A DNA stretch of 8,963 nt from an uncultured Eubacteriales bacterium. GTDB taxonomy: Bacteria > Bacillota > Clostridia > Eubacteriales > Anaerofustaceae. The notes beneath the pieces were generated by a model that saw only the letters and a program-made list of their open reading frames with translations, was not told where the DNA came from and did not search any database. A program made the position numbers and the translations under genes. Shown here piece by piece: positions 7,025 to 8,963 of the stretch. Within the stretch, counting starts at the first letter, position 1. Each line of letters opens with the position of its first letter. The stretch spans positions 1 through 8,963 of the forward strand of contig CADBPP010000150.1 of the NCBI GenBank assembly GCA_902796565.1, read 5' to 3'.

Positions 7025-7046
7025 GGCCGCATCAGCGGTCTTTTTT
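7025..7046 (+). terminator. Second, canonical terminator after htpG
   Basis: GGCCGC (7025-7030) pairs with GCGGTC (7035-7040) around an ATCA loop, with one G-T pair, and six T follow at once (7041-7046). The short GC stem plus T run is a standard intrinsic terminator and backs up the first hairpin 12 nt upstream. Confidence 0.8.
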
Positions 7047-7095
7047 GTTTCAGTCCCAAGTTGGGAAGCATTTGTGCAAAGAAGCCGCGAGGGTA

Positions 7096-7104
7096 TGATA
7101 TAAT
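7096..7104 (+). promoter_or_regulatory. Extended -10 promoter predicted to give a leaderless mRNA
   Basis: TGA followed by a perfect TATAAT (7099-7104) makes a TGn-extended -10; no good -35 is seen at 16-18 bp, as is common for extended -10 promoters. Only 6 bp (7105-7110) separate the -10 from ATG at 7111, so transcription should start on or within a base or so of the A of the start codon. There is no ribosome binding site between the promoter and the ATG. Confidence 0.72.
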
Positions 7105-7110
7105 CAATTT

Positions 7111-8166
7111 ATGAAAGTACTTGTAGTGGGAAGCGGCAGCAGCGAGCATGCCCTGATCGAAGCATTCAGAAAAAGCGATCTCTGTGACGAGATCTACTGC
7201 GCCCCCGGAAACGCCGGGATCTCTTCCGTCGCGACCTGTGTGGATATCTCTCCGAAGGACACTCAGGCCCTGTGTGAGTTTGCCGTCAGGGAGGGCATAG
7301 GCTTCACATTTACCTGCTCCCACGTGCCCATACAGAACGATATCGCTGACAGGTTCGAATCCATGGGGCTGAAGGTCCTCGCTCCCAGCGCGGAAACGGT
7401 AAGGACCCTGCTGCATGCCGAAAAGACATCCGCCCTGTGTGAGGAGGCCGGCATTCCCTTCGATCTGTCCCAGGAAGGAGATATCCGCAGGATCCTGTGC
7501 CTGGCGGACGGCCGGGACATGCTCCTTCTTCCCCAGACCGTATCCTATGACACCCTTTTTGACAACAACGAGGGCCCGTCTTCCGGCAGCATGGGGGCAG
7601 TATGCGCTCCTTCGGTGAATACTTATCCGGAGAACAGGCTGAAAAGCCTTATCACCGATCCTCTTATGAAAACCCTTCGGAAAAACGGGATCCCCCTCAG
7701 CGGGATGATGGGCATCAAGATCTCGGGAAGTCCCTCCGAGCCGGTGTTCAGGGGATTCGACATGCACGTGTCCGGCGCGGTGCTGTCCGTGATCCTCAGA
7801 AGGCTGGAATCCGATCTTCTGAGCCTGATGCTCAGTGCATCGGACGGGCTTCTCTCATCAGCAAGAGTCCTGTTCAATTCCATGAGCGCCGTCAGTGTCA
7901 TGATCATATGCTCCAGGCGCATCACCGAGCCCCAGAAGCTGGTGCTTCCCGCAGAGGGGGGAGTCAGCATCTATCACAGCCATACCGTAGAGACCGAAGA
8001 TGGCCTGATGGCCAGCGGCCGCAAGGTGGTGGTGGTCTGCAGCGACGCCAGAAAGCTCGGTACCGCCCGCAGCAATGTTTACAACGCCATTTCCACCATG
8101 TCATTCCCCGGCATGTATTTCAGAAGCGATATAGCAAGAGGCATGGAAAACGCCTCAAAACGATAA
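7111..8166 (+). CDS. Degenerate PurD (GAR synthetase) homologue, probable pseudoenzyme
   Basis: 351 aa against about 420-430 for phosphoribosylamine-glycine ligase. Recognisable PurD landmarks appear in order: MKVLVVGSGSSEHAL (canonical GGREHAL, so G10 and R11 are Ser), APGNAG (31-36), LKVLAPSAETVRTL, GPSSGSMGA (155-163; canonical GPNTGGMGA), ILRRLESDLL, and a C-terminal GRKVVVVCSDA stretch equal to TSGGRVLxVTA. Missing or changed: GPEAP of the N domain reads CSHVP; about 80 residues of the ATP-grasp core are gone after GIPF, including the VKADGLAAGKGV loop and EEFLxGEE; the metal-binding ExNxRFGDPE reads GFDMHVSGAV (215-224). It should therefore not bind ATP-Mg or make GAR. The frame is open throughout, base use matches the neighbours, and the start aligns with PurD residue 1. 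No other purine gene is in the window. Its stop lies 11 nt before lepA, so the two are probably cotranscribed. The function is unknown: a regulatory or ligand-binding relic is possible, and decay of a duplicated purD is the alternative. Confidence 0.8.
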   Translation: MKVLVVGSGSSEHALIEAFRKSDLCDEIYCAPGNAGISSVATCVDISPKDTQALCEFAVREGIGFTFTCSHVPIQNDIADRFESMGLKVLAPSAETVRTLLHAEKTSALCEEAGIPFDLSQEGDIRRILCLADGRDMLLLPQTVSYDTLFDNNEGPSSGSMGAVCAPSVNTYPENRLKSLITDPLMKTLRKNGIPLSGMMGIKISGSPSEPVFRGFDMHVSGAVLSVILRRLESDLLSLMLSASDGLLSSARVLFNSMSAVSVMIICSRRITEPQKLVLPAEGGVSIYHSHTVETEDGLMASGRKVVVVCSDARKLGTARSNVYNAISTMSFPGMYFRSDIARGMENASKR

Positions 8167-8177
8167 ACGGAGAACAT

Positions 8178-8963
8178 ATGTCTACAAAACACGAGTTGAT
8201 CAGGAATTTCAGCATTATAGCCCACATAGACCACGGCAAGTCCACCCTGGCGGACCGTCTCATAGAGATGACCGGACTGGTATCGAAAAGGGACATAACT
8301 CCCCAGATGCTGGACAAGATGGACATTGAGCAGGAGAGGGGCATCACCATAAAGCTCCAGGCGGTAAGGCTGGTTTATGACGCGAAGGACGGTAAGGAGT
8401 ACATCCTCAACCTCATCGATACCCCGGGACACGTGGACTTCACCTACGAGGTGTCCCGTTCCCTGGCCGCCTGCGAAGGCGCGGTGCTGATCGTGGACGC
8501 GACCCAGGGCATCCAGGCCCAGACCCTGGCGAACCTGTATCTCGCTCTGGACAATGACCTGGAGATAGTTCCCGTCATCAACAAGATAGACCTGCCCAGC
8601 GCGGATCCGGACATGGCTGTGAGGGAGATAGAGGACTTCATCGGACTGCCGGCGGAGGACGCTCCCCGCATCAGCGCGAAGGAGGGCATAAACATCGACC
8701 AGGTGCTGGAAGCCATCGTATCCGAGATCCCGGCTCCCGAAAACCGGGACAGCGAGCCCCTCAGGGCACTCATTTTCGATTCATACTATGACCCCTACCG
8801 GGGCGTCATCTGTTCAGTCAGGATAATGGACGGAAAGGTGCGCCGGGGAGATCAGATATTCTTCATGGCCACGAAGAAGACCTTCGAAGTGGATGAAGTG
8901 GGAGTGTTCACCGATGTCCTCAAACCCGTGGACGAGCTGTCCAGCGGCGAAGTGGGCTACATA
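8178..8963 (+). CDS. lepA: Translation elongation factor 4 (LepA), 3' end off the right edge
   Basis: Ribosome-associated translational GTPase. 262 codons are visible of about 600, covering the G domain and the start of domain II; the truncation is due to the window edge. GTPase motifs: G1 AHIDHGKST (15-23), G2 threonine T57 in RGITI, G3 DTPGH (81-85), G4 NKID (135-138), G5 SAK (166-168). The switch I sequence MLDKMDIEQERGITIK, with VDFTYEVSRSLAACEGA and IFDSYYDPYRGV, is specific to LepA rather than TypA/BipA or EF-G. ATG at 8178 is preceded by GGAG with a 5-nt gap. The 11-nt spacing from the PurD-like gene, with no promoter or terminator between, indicates a shared transcript. In many Clostridia lepA is followed by hemW and hrcA-grpE-dnaK, which would fit the CIRCE site found upstream of htpG, but that region is outside the window. 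Confidence 0.97.
   Translation, partial: MSTKHELIRNFSIIAHIDHGKSTLADRLIEMTGLVSKRDITPQMLDKMDIEQERGITIKLQAVRLVYDAKDGKEYILNLIDTPGHVDFTYEVSRSLAACEGAVLIVDATQGIQAQTLANLYLALDNDLEIVPVINKIDLPSADPDMAVREIEDFIGLPAEDAPRISAKEGINIDQVLEAIVSEIPAPENRDSEPLRALIFDSYYDPYRGVICSVRIMDGKVRRGDQIFFMATKKTFEVDEVGVFTDVLKPVDELSSGEVGYI

Noticed and set aside
7089..7093. GAGGG as a ribosome binding site for the PurD-like gene
   Set aside because: It is 17 nt from the ATG and upstream of the -10 box, so it would not be in the transcript from the predicted promoter.
8444..8773. Leftward open frame of 109 codons at the right end
   Set aside because: It is the complement of the lepA G domain, whose GTPase motifs are all in the rightward frame.
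8178..8963. TypA/BipA or EF-G as identity of the last gene
   Set aside because: The switch I text LDKMDIEQERGITIK and the SLAACEGA and DSYYDPYRGV segments are LepA-type; TypA and EF-G differ at these places.
1..8963. Mobile element, CRISPR, riboswitch, tRNA or defence system
   Set aside because: No terminal repeats, transposase or integrase, no repeat-spacer pattern, no structured leader of riboswitch size, and all long frames are accounted for by the seven genes listed; the largest intergenic gap is 173 nt.

Overview
The window looks like a chromosomal segment of a low-to-mid GC Gram-positive anaerobe, most likely a Clostridia-type member of the Bacillota. The evidence is an intact HrcA operator (CIRCE), sigma-A promoters with TTGACA/TATAAT-like boxes, strong AGGAGG-type ribosome binding sites, and an intracellular GH51 arabinofuranosidase closely resembling Bacillota enzymes. 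Arginine is written mostly with AGG and AGA although the coding DNA is fairly GC rich. The genus cannot be settled from the sequence alone. No tRNA, rRNA, CRISPR array, insertion sequence, phage gene or recognisable defence system is present.

Layout. Positions 1-3177 are a leftward operon: an OmpR-family response regulator (3177-2500), an 8-nt-overlapping sensor histidine kinase (2507-1185), and 20 nt later an alpha-L-arabinofuranosidase that runs off the left edge (1164-1, 388 codons, C-terminus missing). A fully consensus promoter (3223-3195) drives it. Facing away from it is a rightward gene for a beta-CASP metallo-beta-lactamase-fold protein, probably a ribonuclease (3281-4888). It has its own extended -10 promoter and ends in a strong intrinsic terminator (4894-4925). 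Next is htpG (5062-6978), the Hsp90 chaperone, with a perfect CIRCE operator at its transcription start, followed by two hairpins (6990-7046). The last unit is a 351-aa degenerate PurD homologue (7111-8166), apparently made from a leaderless mRNA, and lepA (8178 to the right edge, 262 codons), the ribosomal GTPase EF4.

How the genes fit together. The leftward operon may couple sensing of an extracellular signal to intracellular arabinose release, though the kinase's ligand cannot be read from sequence. htpG is expected to be repressed by HrcA and induced by heat or misfolded protein. In many Clostridia lepA sits beside hemW-hrcA-grpE-dnaK-dnaJ, so the repressor may lie just beyond the right edge (inference). 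The most unusual item is the PurD-like protein. It keeps the family's N-terminal and C-terminal frame but has lost about 80 residues of the ATP-grasp core and nearly every catalytic signature, while the reading frame is intact. It looks like a pseudoenzyme placed directly upstream of lepA. A second theme is that three of the four promoters lie so close to their start codons that predicted leaders are only about 0-13 nt.
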